Position numbers and translations under genes: made by a program
Notes under the pieces: generated by a model
Seen by the model: only the letters and a program-made list of their open reading frames with translations
Databases searched by the model: none
Told to the model about the DNA's origin: nothing
From: Kribbella antibiotica
GTDB lineage: Bacteria > Actinomycetota > Actinomycetes > Propionibacteriales > Kribbellaceae
DNA length: 64,000 bases
Reading direction: 5' to 3'
Assembly: GCF_004349055.1 (NCBI RefSeq)
Contig: NZ_SMKX01000012.1
Location: 32,793-96,792, forward strand
In this document: in pieces, positions 46,000 through 53,964 of the stretch
How the letters are laid out: each line of letters starts with the position of its first letter
How positions within the stretch are numbered: position 1 is the first letter of the stretch

Positions 46000-46205
46000 C
46001 AGCTTTGCATTGCCCATCGGCCGACGGGCGCCCCTCTCGCAATCGCGCAGGGTCGAGGGTCTTGAGATGGTGGAATCGATGCTGGATCGGGGACAAGATC
46101 ACTGCAGGCGTACTGCGGTTCAGGCTCCTCGCCCCTGCTGGAGTCGTGCCCCGGGCTGCTCCGGGTTTCCTACTCTGGCGACTAGTTCGCGAATGCCTCG
46201 TCTGA
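46000..46205. other. Convergent intergenic region
   Basis: No gene is seen between the reductase-like gene and the convergent FAAL gene. CCCGG and CCGGG near 46149-46165 could form a small hairpin. Confidence 0.25.
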
Positions 46206-47915
46206 TCAAAGGTGTGTGCGTTCGGTCAGTTCGATTCGGCGCAGGCCGAATTTTTCGGTCAGTTCGCCGGTGAGCCAAGCCTCGGCGAGCGCGGCACGCT
46301 GAATCTTGCCGCTGGTCGTTCGCGGAATACCCCGCGGCCGGGCTTGATGGACCTCCCGGACCGGTACGCCGAACTCCCTGAGTAACGTCGCTCCGACAGT
46401 CCTGGCAACGTCAGGTCCGGCCTTCCTGGCGAGTTCGAGGATAATCAGCACCGACTCGGTCGCGTCGTTCTCGGCGCGCACCGGCGTCATCGCGACCCCT
46501 GTCACGCCAGGGATCCTAGCCCGGAAGACGGCCGTCTCGATCTCGAACGGGCTGAAGGTCCGGCCCGCGTACTTGAACAACTCCTTGATCCGCCCGACCA
46601 CGAACAACTCCCCCTGATGAAAGCACCCGAGATCGCCGGTGGCCACGAAGCCGTCCTGGCCGGCCGGCTCAGCCCGGCCGGGCTCGCGAAGAATCTGCTG
46701 GGCCGTCGATGCCCCACTGATCTGAATCTCTCCGACTCGATCCGCCGCGAGCACGGCGCCATCAGCATCGACGATCCGAAGTTCGGTCCCCGGCAGCGGG
46801 ACTCCATGCCCGACGATCGCCGACGCGTCCGCCGCTTCCGAAAGCTTGAAGTCGCCGGCGGCCAGGGCTGCGCGATCGACGGTGCAGACCGTCAACGGGC
46901 TGCCAGGTATGGGCGACGCGACGCCGGCACAGTTCTCCGCGAGGCCGTAACAGGCAAGCATCACATTCGGCCGCAACCCGATCGGCGCGAACGCCGTCGG
47001 GAACACCCGGCAGAGCTCCGCCGGAACCCGCTCCGAGCCGATCGACAGCGATTCGATCGAGCTGAGGTCGCATCCACTCAGCTCCGCCGCTCTGCGTTTC
47101 GCATGCTGCAGAACCATCAAATAGCCGAACGGAGGTCCTGCGCTGATCGTCGCCCGGAAGGCTGACAGTTCCCGGAGCCACCGCAGCGGATCCCGGACAA
47201 ACGCCTCCGGCGGCATCGCCCGGAACCCCGTACCGCCGTACAGCGAACCGAAGAACGAGGCCACCAAGCCCAGGTCGTGAGAGAACGGAAGCCAACTGAA
47301 GAGCCGGGCCCCACTGCCCATCCTGGCCCGCCGGCTCAACTCTTGCATGTTCGCGGCGAGGTTGCCGTGGGTCAGCACAATGCCCCGCGGTGCCGCCGTC
47401 GATCCCGAACTGAACTGGATGAGAGCAGTCGCCTCTGGATCGGCCGGCACCGGCAACTGCGCGTCCTCAGCCGCCGGCGCGCTCGCGATCCCCTCGATGG
47501 ACCACGCGGTCAGACCGAGGCTCCGGTAGGCCGGTAATCGCCGCCGTGGCGCCAGGCACCACCGCACACCGGCAATCGAAACGGCGTGCTCGGCAACCGC
47601 ACGATCACGGTCACTGAAGCCATCGCGCAACCCACCGCGCAACGGCACCAGCGCCGCCCCGGCCGCCAACACGGCCAGGATCGCGACCGGAAGATCCGGG
47701 CCTGTAGTCATATCGACACCCACCGCGTCCCCTGGTTGGATGCCGTGGGCAATCAATTGCCTGGCGGCCCCAATCGTATGAGCGAAAACCTCAGAATAGG
47801 TACGATCGACGTACTCCGATTCAGTGTCGTCGCATGCACCGATCGTGTTCGGATTACCCACGCGCGCATGGTCAGCTACGGCCAGTAGCAGAGTGGCGTA
47901 CTCAGGATCGTTCAC
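46206..47915 (-). CDS. Fatty-acyl-AMP ligase (FAAL)-like adenylating enzyme
   Basis: A 569-residue adenylate-forming enzyme. The AMP-binding loop SSGSTAAPRG, the GLAEN motif, TGDLG and the hinge GRIKELFKYAGRTFSPFEIE are all present, with the C-terminal lysine in RTTSGKIQR. This profile matches fatty-acyl-AMP ligases that pass acyl groups to a partner ACP rather than to CoA. The GTG start overlaps the ACP stop as GTGA (47912-47915), so the two genes are coupled. It would activate a free fatty or dicarboxylic acid for attachment to the product by the condensation-type protein at 51950-53518. Fumonisin clusters hold a functional parallel. Confidence 0.85.
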   Translation of the reverse strand: MNDPEYATLLLAVADHARVGNPNTIGACDDTESEYVDRTYSEVFAHTIGAARQLIAHGIQPGDAVGVDMTTGPDLPVAILAVLAAGAALVPLRGGLRDGFSDRDRAVAEHAVSIAGVRWCLAPRRRLPAYRSLGLTAWSIEGIASAPAAEDAQLPVPADPEATALIQFSSGSTAAPRGIVLTHGNLAANMQELSRRARMGSGARLFSWLPFSHDLGLVASFFGSLYGGTGFRAMPPEAFVRDPLRWLRELSAFRATISAGPPFGYLMVLQHAKRRAAELSGCDLSSIESLSIGSERVPAELCRVFPTAFAPIGLRPNVMLACYGLAENCAGVASPIPGSPLTVCTVDRAALAAGDFKLSEAADASAIVGHGVPLPGTELRIVDADGAVLAADRVGEIQISGASTAQQILREPGRAEPAGQDGFVATGDLGCFHQGELFVVGRIKELFKYAGRTFSPFEIETAVFRARIPGVTGVAMTPVRAENDATESVLIILELARKAGPDVARTVGATLLREFGVPVREVHQARPRGIPRTTSGKIQRAALAEAWLTGELTEKFGLRRIELTERTHL

Positions 47916-48178
47916 GATCCCAGCGGCATCCGCGGCCTGGCGGCGACCACGATCGCATCGATCAAATCACCGAAGAGCGTTTCCGGTCTGACCTCACTCA
48001 GGTCGTCTGGCTCGATCACCACGTCGAACCGCTCTTCCAGGTCAGCAAGGGTCAGTCCCAACGCCAAGGAGTCTAGCCCCAACTCCTCCAGCGAGAGGTC
48101 GTCTGCGACGCTCTCCGCCGCCACCATCGCGTGGATGGACAGGACCTCGAGAACTTTTGCACGTTCCATGACTGCCAT
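47912..48178 (-). CDS. Acyl carrier protein
   Basis: An 88-residue stand-alone ACP/PCP with the attachment serine at position 37 in EELGLDSLAL and the usual acidic helix 2. The ATG at 48178 (MAVMERAK) has GAGG 7 bases upstream; a start at 48190 is also open. It is translationally coupled to the FAAL gene and is the natural acceptor of its acyl-adenylate. The downstream user may be the stand-alone condensation protein. Confidence 0.88.
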   Translation of the reverse strand: MAVMERAKVLEVLSIHAMVAAESVADDLSLEELGLDSLALGLTLADLEERFDVVIEPDDLSEVRPETLFGDLIDAIVVAARPRMPLGS

Positions 48179-48518
48179 CAGCAACCTCACTCAAATTCTG
48201 GGCTAGTACATCGACTTCGAAGTAGGAGTTTGGGGGGCTCCTTGTCGCGTTCTGCCGGGTACGGAGCCCGCGGATGCCTTCGTCAGTGCGAGCCGATACA
48301 TCCGGACGCTACCGTCCGGTTCGCGCTTCCGGAAGCGGTTCTGCAAACTTCAATCACGATGGCGCCCGGGGCCCTGGGTCCACAGTCGCTGACCGCAGAC
48401 GTCGGCCGGGCGAAGAATGCGGCGAAAGGCGGCTTCCGCATCGGCCTCTTCAGCGCCCGACCGTATCGGCCGATGGCCACCGGCGAGACCTATCCCCCTG
48501 ACTTGAGCGGCCGCCATG
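48179..48518. promoter_or_regulatory. Region upstream of ACP-FAAL operon
   Basis: No gene is recognised. The AT-richer part just upstream of the ACP start (TCAAATTCTGGGCTAGTAC region, 48190-48230) is the likely promoter of the ACP-FAAL pair. Confidence 0.3.
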
Positions 48519-49934
48519 TCATGTGCTCCGGATCGGGCCGGCGAGTACCGATTCACGTGAGAGGGCGAGGTACGAGTCGTCGGTGAACAGTTCCAGATCG
48601 GCCTCAGCGGGAGCGAGCTCTGGAGCATCGAACACAGGCTGCGTGGGCCGGTCAGTTGAGACCGCTTGGCGATATGCCTCTTCGGCGGCGGATCGCTGCT
48701 CACCGAGACTCTGCCTGTCCACTTCGGCTTTGAATGCGGCGAGCTCGAGGTCGGAGTCGAGCCATTGGCTCGGGGCCAGAATGCTTCCAGGGGCTAGATA
48801 CTCCCATCCAGGGCGCTGAGCGGCCGTGGCGTTCATCGCCTCGTGAAGTTGTGCCAGCACGGCGCCGCATGCCTGCATCATCGGGCGTGACATCCCGATC
48901 CGAAGCCCGGTGCCGGGCAACTCCGCAACGAGCATCTGCCGGGTGCCCGTTGGGCGCTCCTGAATTGGATATCCGGTCTCGACTCGTCGTACGCGCATCA
49001 CACGGCGGACCTCGGCAGTTGAGTCATCGCTCTCGCCGAACCGCCGGGTTCGGCCGCCCTCAGCCACGGTGACTGTGCGCCGTGCAGACGCTGGTATGGA
49101 GGTGAGGAAGGCGTAGGCGAGCAGCCTGGCTCGAGCTTCCTGGAAGACATCCATCGGGCCATCGAACGGTGCGCTGTGCTTGGCCGGAGCCTGTGTTTCG
49201 TGCTCCACAAGGGTGAACAGCCGCGGCTCCATACTTGTGCCGACCAGGACGCGGTGGTGGGCGGCATGGAGAACGGGGGGCCTCATGACGGCCAGTTGCG
49301 CTGCGCCCTTGCGCATGTGAGCTTGCGTAATGCGCAAGGCGCCTTTGGCCTCCAGCACCCACAGTGGAGGCGACGAGGTATGCACCGTATACAGGTCTGG
49401 CCTGCTGCCGGGGCCGTACCACTCGGTGCCAGCACCCGCTGGCGACGACCACTCGTAGTGGAGGGTGGATGGAAGCTCGATCAACACTCGGGCAACCCAC
49501 TCAGCCATGGTCATTCCGAGTCGATACGCCAACGCAGCCTGGGCACTCCGCTCGGCACCCATCGTGTAGACCGGCGAAGGCCGGAGAAGACGCGGCGCCA
49601 CCGTGCCATCGTGATGCAGATAGGCCGACAGCGGACTGTGCCGGGCTAGCAACTCCTGCCAGGCGAGATGAGGCCACCGCTTGAGCCAGGGCGTTGGATC
49701 CCTGCCGACCGTCATCGCACTATCGAGGATCTCGCGCCACGTAGTGGGGACGTCGTACCAGCCGTCCTTCGGAGGCCAAGCTCCACGACTCCACGGATCG
49801 CGAGGCTTGGTCTCCCAGCGAGGGTGGGGCCGTGGTCGCCCCGCCCCGGGTATCCCCCTGAGCACCCGGACCGGCACCGTGATCGAGTCCCAGGCGTGCA
49901 GCGGGACGGAGCTGGAGTGTGTGCTCGTCGTCAT
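48519..49934 (-). CDS. Hypothetical protein with possible PD-(D/E)xK nuclease motif
   Basis: A 471-residue soluble protein I do not recognise. It has a Pro/Arg/Trp-rich N-terminus and a central segment with Pro179-Asp180, then LEAKG with Glu195 and Lys197, preceded by Glu127 in a helix. This spacing is that of PD-(D/E)xK nuclease-fold enzymes. The C-terminal half is helical and acidic. No membrane segment or signal peptide is seen. It lies inside the block bracketed by the 135-bp direct repeats and has no obvious link to lipid synthesis. It could be a passenger gene, perhaps defence- or mobile-element-related. Confidence 0.45.
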   Translation of the reverse strand: MTTSTHSSSVPLHAWDSITVPVRVLRGIPGAGRPRPHPRWETKPRDPWSRGAWPPKDGWYDVPTTWREILDSAMTVGRDPTPWLKRWPHLAWQELLARHSPLSAYLHHDGTVAPRLLRPSPVYTMGAERSAQAALAYRLGMTMAEWVARVLIELPSTLHYEWSSPAGAGTEWYGPGSRPDLYTVHTSSPPLWVLEAKGALRITQAHMRKGAAQLAVMRPPVLHAAHHRVLVGTSMEPRLFTLVEHETQAPAKHSAPFDGPMDVFQEARARLLAYAFLTSIPASARRTVTVAEGGRTRRFGESDDSTAEVRRVMRVRRVETGYPIQERPTGTRQMLVAELPGTGLRIGMSRPMMQACGAVLAQLHEAMNATAAQRPGWEYLAPGSILAPSQWLDSDLELAAFKAEVDRQSLGEQRSAAEEAYRQAVSTDRPTQPVFDAPELAPAEADLELFTDDSYLALSRESVLAGPIRST

Positions 49935-50039
49935 ATCACATCCCGAAACTTGCGTTAGCTGGACGAATCAGCCTATCGCTGATGACTAGATGCCGCCCCC
50001 TCCGAATCGCGGCGAATCATCCAACCCGGTCATCTGGCC

Positions 50040-50174
50040 TTGGTCCCTCGATGCCACAGGCAACAACATGTGTGAGGCGCTTCTACTGACCGCTTTGAAC
50101 GGCGCCGTGTCAGAGCGGGCGCGACGGTTGGTCGTAGTTCAGCGGGCGCGTTGTTCGAGGGTCAGGGTCTGGGG
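50040..50174. repeat. 135-bp direct repeat, right copy
   Basis: It matches 41349-41483 with about four differences, all in the stretch GAGGC..GAAC. It overlaps the last codons and 3' flank of the peptidase gene, which is probably the original context. Confidence 0.85.
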
Positions 50175-51749
50175 TGCTACGGGGGCGTCATCGTCGTCGT
50201 CCGGTACGGCTGGTCGCCGGCCGGTGCAGGTTACCCGGGAACCCGGGAGGACTCCCTTGAGGAGGTAGTCGTCGACCTTCTTGGTCACGCAGGGGGTGAC
50301 GCCGTACTGGCCGTGAGTACCGCTGTCTCGAACGGTGATGAGGTTGTCGCCAAGCCGGGTGGCCATAGCCGGTCCGCCTTGGTATTGGGTCTGGGTGTCG
50401 AGTTCGGCCTGGACGACCAGACCCACCGGGTAGCCGGAGCGCTTCAGCGTAGGCAGCGTCTCGGGTGGCGTGAAGGTCCGGAAGGTGCAATTGGTGGGTG
50501 CGGCCGCCATCGCGCCGTTGCCGTACGGGTACTTCGTCCGGAACAGCCGCATCTGCCGTTCGTAGTACGACAGGTCGGTCGGCCACGCCGCCTCACAGGT
50601 GACCGTCGGGAAGACTCCGTCTTCGGTGTCCTTGACCCGGTCGAGGACGACATAGAGGGCACGTCCGGCGTCCTTGGACAGTGCTGTCGGCTTGGACTGG
50701 GTCGCGGCCTTGACCTTCACAGCGAGGTCTGCGAGGACGTCCCAGTGCTGGACGTCGTTGGCACTGCCGAGCAGTTGGTCCCATCCAGTCTGGTCGAAGG
50801 TCTGGGAACCTCCTTGGTCATCCGGTACGTCGACTGGGCGGGTCCGCACTCGCCTGCTGATGGTCTCGACACGGGCGATCACCTTGGCTTCTGTCGTACC
50901 GAATCCGTAGCGCTTGTTGCGTGCGGCAACCCACTGCGCCCAGATGTGGACGTTCTGCGTGGCAGCCACCGACTGCTGCTGAAACTGCCGATGCCAGACC
51001 CAGTCCGGGTTCACCGAGGAGTCCAGCACACTGCGATTCAGCCGGGCCGGGAACATGGTGCCGTAGACGGCGCCGAGATAGGTCCCGTACGAGATGCCGT
51101 AGTAGTTGATCCGTTGTTCGCCGAGGACGGCCCGGATGACATCCATGTCACGTGCGGTGTTGGGTGTGTTGACGAACTTCCGGATACCGCCGGCGGTCCG
51201 CCGGCACCGTTCCTCGTCGGCTCGCGCCTGAGCTTCGATGGCCGCGAACTGAGCGTCGGTCGGCCGGGACAGTTCCACCCGCTCCCCGTCCGGCGACTCG
51301 CACTGGAGTGACGTCGATCGACCGACTCCCCGGGGATCGAACCCGATCAGGTCGAACCCGGTCGCGGCGGCGCGATCCTTCAGCCGAAGGGGCCAGTCCA
51401 GGCCGTCTCCGCCAGGACCGCCTGGGTTGATCATGAGGATGCCTTGCCGCTTCGCCGGACTCTTCGCCCTGATCCGGCTGACGGCAATGGCCAGGTTGCC
51501 GTCGGAGGGCCGGCGATAGTTCATCGGCACGACCAGGTCGGCACACTCCATCTGCTTCCACTCGTCGGGATCTTCGCCCTGGCCGGGAAGGCAGGGTGCC
51601 CAGTCCGCCGGCTGGTTGTAGTACTGGGACAGGTCTGTCGAGGAAGCCGCCGAAGACTGCTGGGGGCCTGCGGCAACGATCGCTCCGGTGGCTATCGCGG
51701 CACCGAGCAGCCCCGCCATAGCCCGGAACGACATAGTACGAATCAACAT
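50139..51749 (-). CDS. Secreted alpha/beta-hydrolase peptidase (tripeptidyl aminopeptidase-like)
   Basis: A secreted serine hydrolase of about 536 residues, starting at ATG 51749 (MLIRTMSF) with GGGAG 7 bases upstream. It has a signal peptide (GLLGAAIATGAIVAAGP), the oxyanion region NPGGPGGDG, the nucleophile elbow GISYGT and a C-terminal TAP-like domain including TVRDSGTHGQY with the likely catalytic histidine. Streptomyces-type tripeptidyl aminopeptidases have the same plan. The extreme C-terminus after an Asp-rich linker (TLTLEQRAR) lies in the 135-bp repeat. It is probably a housekeeping exoenzyme rather than a pathway gene. Confidence 0.83.
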   Translation of the reverse strand: MLIRTMSFRAMAGLLGAAIATGAIVAAGPQQSSAASSTDLSQYYNQPADWAPCLPGQGEDPDEWKQMECADLVVPMNYRRPSDGNLAIAVSRIRAKSPAKRQGILMINPGGPGGDGLDWPLRLKDRAAATGFDLIGFDPRGVGRSTSLQCESPDGERVELSRPTDAQFAAIEAQARADEERCRRTAGGIRKFVNTPNTARDMDVIRAVLGEQRINYYGISYGTYLGAVYGTMFPARLNRSVLDSSVNPDWVWHRQFQQQSVAATQNVHIWAQWVAARNKRYGFGTTEAKVIARVETISRRVRTRPVDVPDDQGGSQTFDQTGWDQLLGSANDVQHWDVLADLAVKVKAATQSKPTALSKDAGRALYVVLDRVKDTEDGVFPTVTCEAAWPTDLSYYERQMRLFRTKYPYGNGAMAAAPTNCTFRTFTPPETLPTLKRSGYPVGLVVQAELDTQTQYQGGPAMATRLGDNLITVRDSGTHGQYGVTPCVTKKVDDYLLKGVLPGSRVTCTGRRPAVPDDDDDAPVAPQTLTLEQRAR

Positions 51750-51949
51750 CAAACACTCCCGATCGAGTGAAGCCGCAGAGGTACGCAGGAAGCGCGCCAG
51801 AAATCGAACTCTAAGGAGTTCGATCGGGACCTGCGTCCAACCGGAGTCGGATGCCAACTCATACCCAGGTCGGAGCGGCTGCCGAGGGGCATCAATGCCG
51901 CGACAGCTGCGCAGCGAACTTGATCGACAGCAACTGTTCCTTATAAGGC

Positions 51950-53518
51950 CTACGCCGACGCATCGGTTGTGTACTTGGAGTCCTCACGAGCGGCCAGCGT
52001 AATCACCACATCATCCGGCACGACCGTGCCGGACCACCATGGTTGCCGTTCCCGGAGCGCCCTGAATAGATCCACGGCCTCGATCGGCTCAGCTGTCCGA
52101 ACGTGCGCCATCAGCCGTCGCGTGCCCTCGATCTCCAGGCGGCACGACTCAACGCCGGTGATCGACCTGACCAGCTCACGTGTGATGTTTAGGTCGATCG
52201 CGACCCCGCTGTGGTGCCCAGGAAGGAGTTGGCCGGTGGACCGGAACGGTTCGATCGGGACGTCCACCAGCAGGCTGTCCGGTTCCGCACACACCATCCG
52301 GACGACCCGCAGACAGTCCTCCGCCAGGCTGGCGGCATCCCGCTGGCAGTGCACCGGCCGCCGCGCGCTGAGCTGTACCACGGGGCTGGGCGCGGGCACG
52401 ACCAACACCACGAGATCGGCCTTGGCCGAGGGCGGATCGATCCGAACACTGGACTCGACGATCCCGAATTCTTCTGGTTGCTGTACCACGTCCGTGTCCA
52501 AGCCCGGCACGTAATTCAGCTCGAACGCAGGCTGGAACGCCGCACCCCGGCATACCTCAGATTGGTTGAGCCAGTCCAGCAAGCCGTTGGCATCGTAGAT
52601 CCCTTTGTCGTATGTGGACAGAAGAGAATCCGCGACCTGGCCGACCCGCGCGCGGAGGGTGTCCTCGGCGGTTCCGTTGATCGGCACGTACACAGCCTGG
52701 GCCAGTTGTGCCACCGCGCCGAACTCGGCGCCGCTCAACCGGTTGGCATAGGTGGAACGGAACACCTGCCGATGTTGACCGGAAATCCTGCTGACGACGA
52801 TGCTGACTATCGCGACCCACAACATGTTTGCCGTCACACGCAGGTTCCGGCACGCCGAGGTGAACCTCACGGCATCCGCATCGGCGAGCGGCACGGTCGC
52901 GACCTGAGCCGTCTCGTGCTCGTCCCTGGTCACGCCGGAGTACGTGCACGACCGAGGCGCGTCGGCCAGCAATCGCTGCCAGTGCTCGGTGTTCTCCCGG
53001 ACCTGTTCATCCTCGAGGCCGCGCGCGAAAGTGCTGGCCTGCCCCGGCGGCATGTCGGGTGGAAGGTCACCATTGAGCAGCCGCCTCAGATCACGGGCCA
53101 GGAACTGCGCGCCCAGCACGTCGGTGAACACGTGCGACACGGTCAACCGCACGACCGCCACCTGCCCGTCCCGCAGATAGAGCGTGCACCGCGCAGCCCG
53201 TTCCTCCGGTGGCACCGACATCGGTGTCCAGATCGCCGATGCCTCGGTCAATTCCACCGTGTCACACGGCATCTCGACTGCCACGCCGGCCACCTCCTGC
53301 CCGAGGCAGCCGGCGGCGTCCCGAGCCAGCCGACTGCGCAACGCCTCGTGCCGCCGGGCCAAGTCACCGACCGCCCGCCGAACGGCAGCCACACTCATCG
53401 GCGGTTCCAGCGCGACCACGATCGGCAGGGTCTTCCAGGGCCGCTCGTCCGCCGACCAGTTGCGGAGATTGCGCGACTGCGCCGTGTTGAGCGGGATGCG
53501 TCCAGCGATGCTCGGCAT
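51950..53518 (-). CDS. Stand-alone condensation-type acyltransferase
   Basis: A protein of about 522 residues from ATG 53518 (MPSIAGRI), with AAGGGGG about 6 bases upstream. It has the two-lobed fold pattern of NRPS condensation and PapA-type acyltransferases. The active-site motif HHxxxDG appears as SHVFTDV: the catalytic second His and the Asp are kept, but the first His and the Gly are changed. There is no adenylation or PCP domain. It diverges from the HR-PKS gene across repeat R5. With the FAAL-ACP pair it could transfer an acyl group to a hydroxyl or amine of the polyketide, as Fum14 does in fumonisin esterification. The exact acceptor is unknown. Confidence 0.78.
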   Translation of the reverse strand: MPSIAGRIPLNTAQSRNLRNWSADERPWKTLPIVVALEPPMSVAAVRRAVGDLARRHEALRSRLARDAAGCLGQEVAGVAVEMPCDTVELTEASAIWTPMSVPPEERAARCTLYLRDGQVAVVRLTVSHVFTDVLGAQFLARDLRRLLNGDLPPDMPPGQASTFARGLEDEQVRENTEHWQRLLADAPRSCTYSGVTRDEHETAQVATVPLADADAVRFTSACRNLRVTANMLWVAIVSIVVSRISGQHRQVFRSTYANRLSGAEFGAVAQLAQAVYVPINGTAEDTLRARVGQVADSLLSTYDKGIYDANGLLDWLNQSEVCRGAAFQPAFELNYVPGLDTDVVQQPEEFGIVESSVRIDPPSAKADLVVLVVPAPSPVVQLSARRPVHCQRDAASLAEDCLRVVRMVCAEPDSLLVDVPIEPFRSTGQLLPGHHSGVAIDLNITRELVRSITGVESCRLEIEGTRRLMAHVRTAEPIEAVDLFRALRERQPWWSGTVVPDDVVITLAAREDSKYTTDASA

Positions 53519-53731
53519 CCTGCCCCCTTCGAGCCGAGTCGAGCACTCAAGTTCAGCGCTCACCCCAAGAAACGGCGAGCTAGTGTCAATACACCTGTGA
53601 ATCACGATTGTTTAGGTGGCTGACGATGTCAAGCCCGGGTTTGTGGAGGCTGGGCTAGTAGCCGCTAACTTCACGACCGGGGCGCCTCATCCGCGAAGAG
53701 TCGATCCATGCTCCCGAGTAGGACATCGAGG
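53519..53731. promoter_or_regulatory. Divergent promoter region, condensation protein / HR-PKS
   Basis: This intergenic DNA upstream of the condensation protein continues into repeat R5 and the HR-PKS start. It includes GATCCATGCTCCCGAG at about 53703, the start region of an XRE-type gene on the minus strand that stops after a dozen codons. Confidence 0.35.
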
Positions 53732-53866
53732 CTTAGGGGGTACAGGTTGTCGGTGGTTCGGGGGCGAATCGCGGTGTAGAGATCGATCCTATGACGCACA
53801 GCGTGCGCGGACCTGCCGAAGAGCCCAGGGTCGCGCTGGTCACCGCAGCTCAGGTGAGGGGGTCGT
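53732..53866 (-). repeat. XRE-linked dispersed repeat, copy R5
   Basis: Core 53732-53760 (TACAGGTTGTCGGTGGTTCG) matches R4 and R2, with homology on through GTGCGCGGACCTGCCGAAGA and AGGGTCGCGCTGGTCACCGC. Only the first codons of an XRE gene follow it. It lies between the divergent condensation protein and HR-PKS genes. Confidence 0.75.
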
Positions 53867-53964
53867 GCCGTTCCCAGTTGAGATGGATGCTCAGGTGAGC
53901 GCGAACAATACGGGTCGAGCACAGCCAGACGCTGGATCATCGGATGCGCAAGCGGAGGTGCAGG

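Noticed and set aside
46206..47915. Acyl-CoA synthetase
   Set aside because: Coupling to a dedicated ACP gene and the FAAL-like hinge region favour acyl transfer to a carrier protein; the CoA alternative is not formally excluded.
51950..53518. NRPS module
   Set aside because: Only a condensation-type fold is present; there are no adenylation or carrier domains in the protein.
23371..53866. CRISPR array from the repeated CGAACCACCGACAACCTGTA element
   Set aside because: The copies are far apart, in both orientations and linked to XRE gene starts, with no regular spacers and no cas genes.
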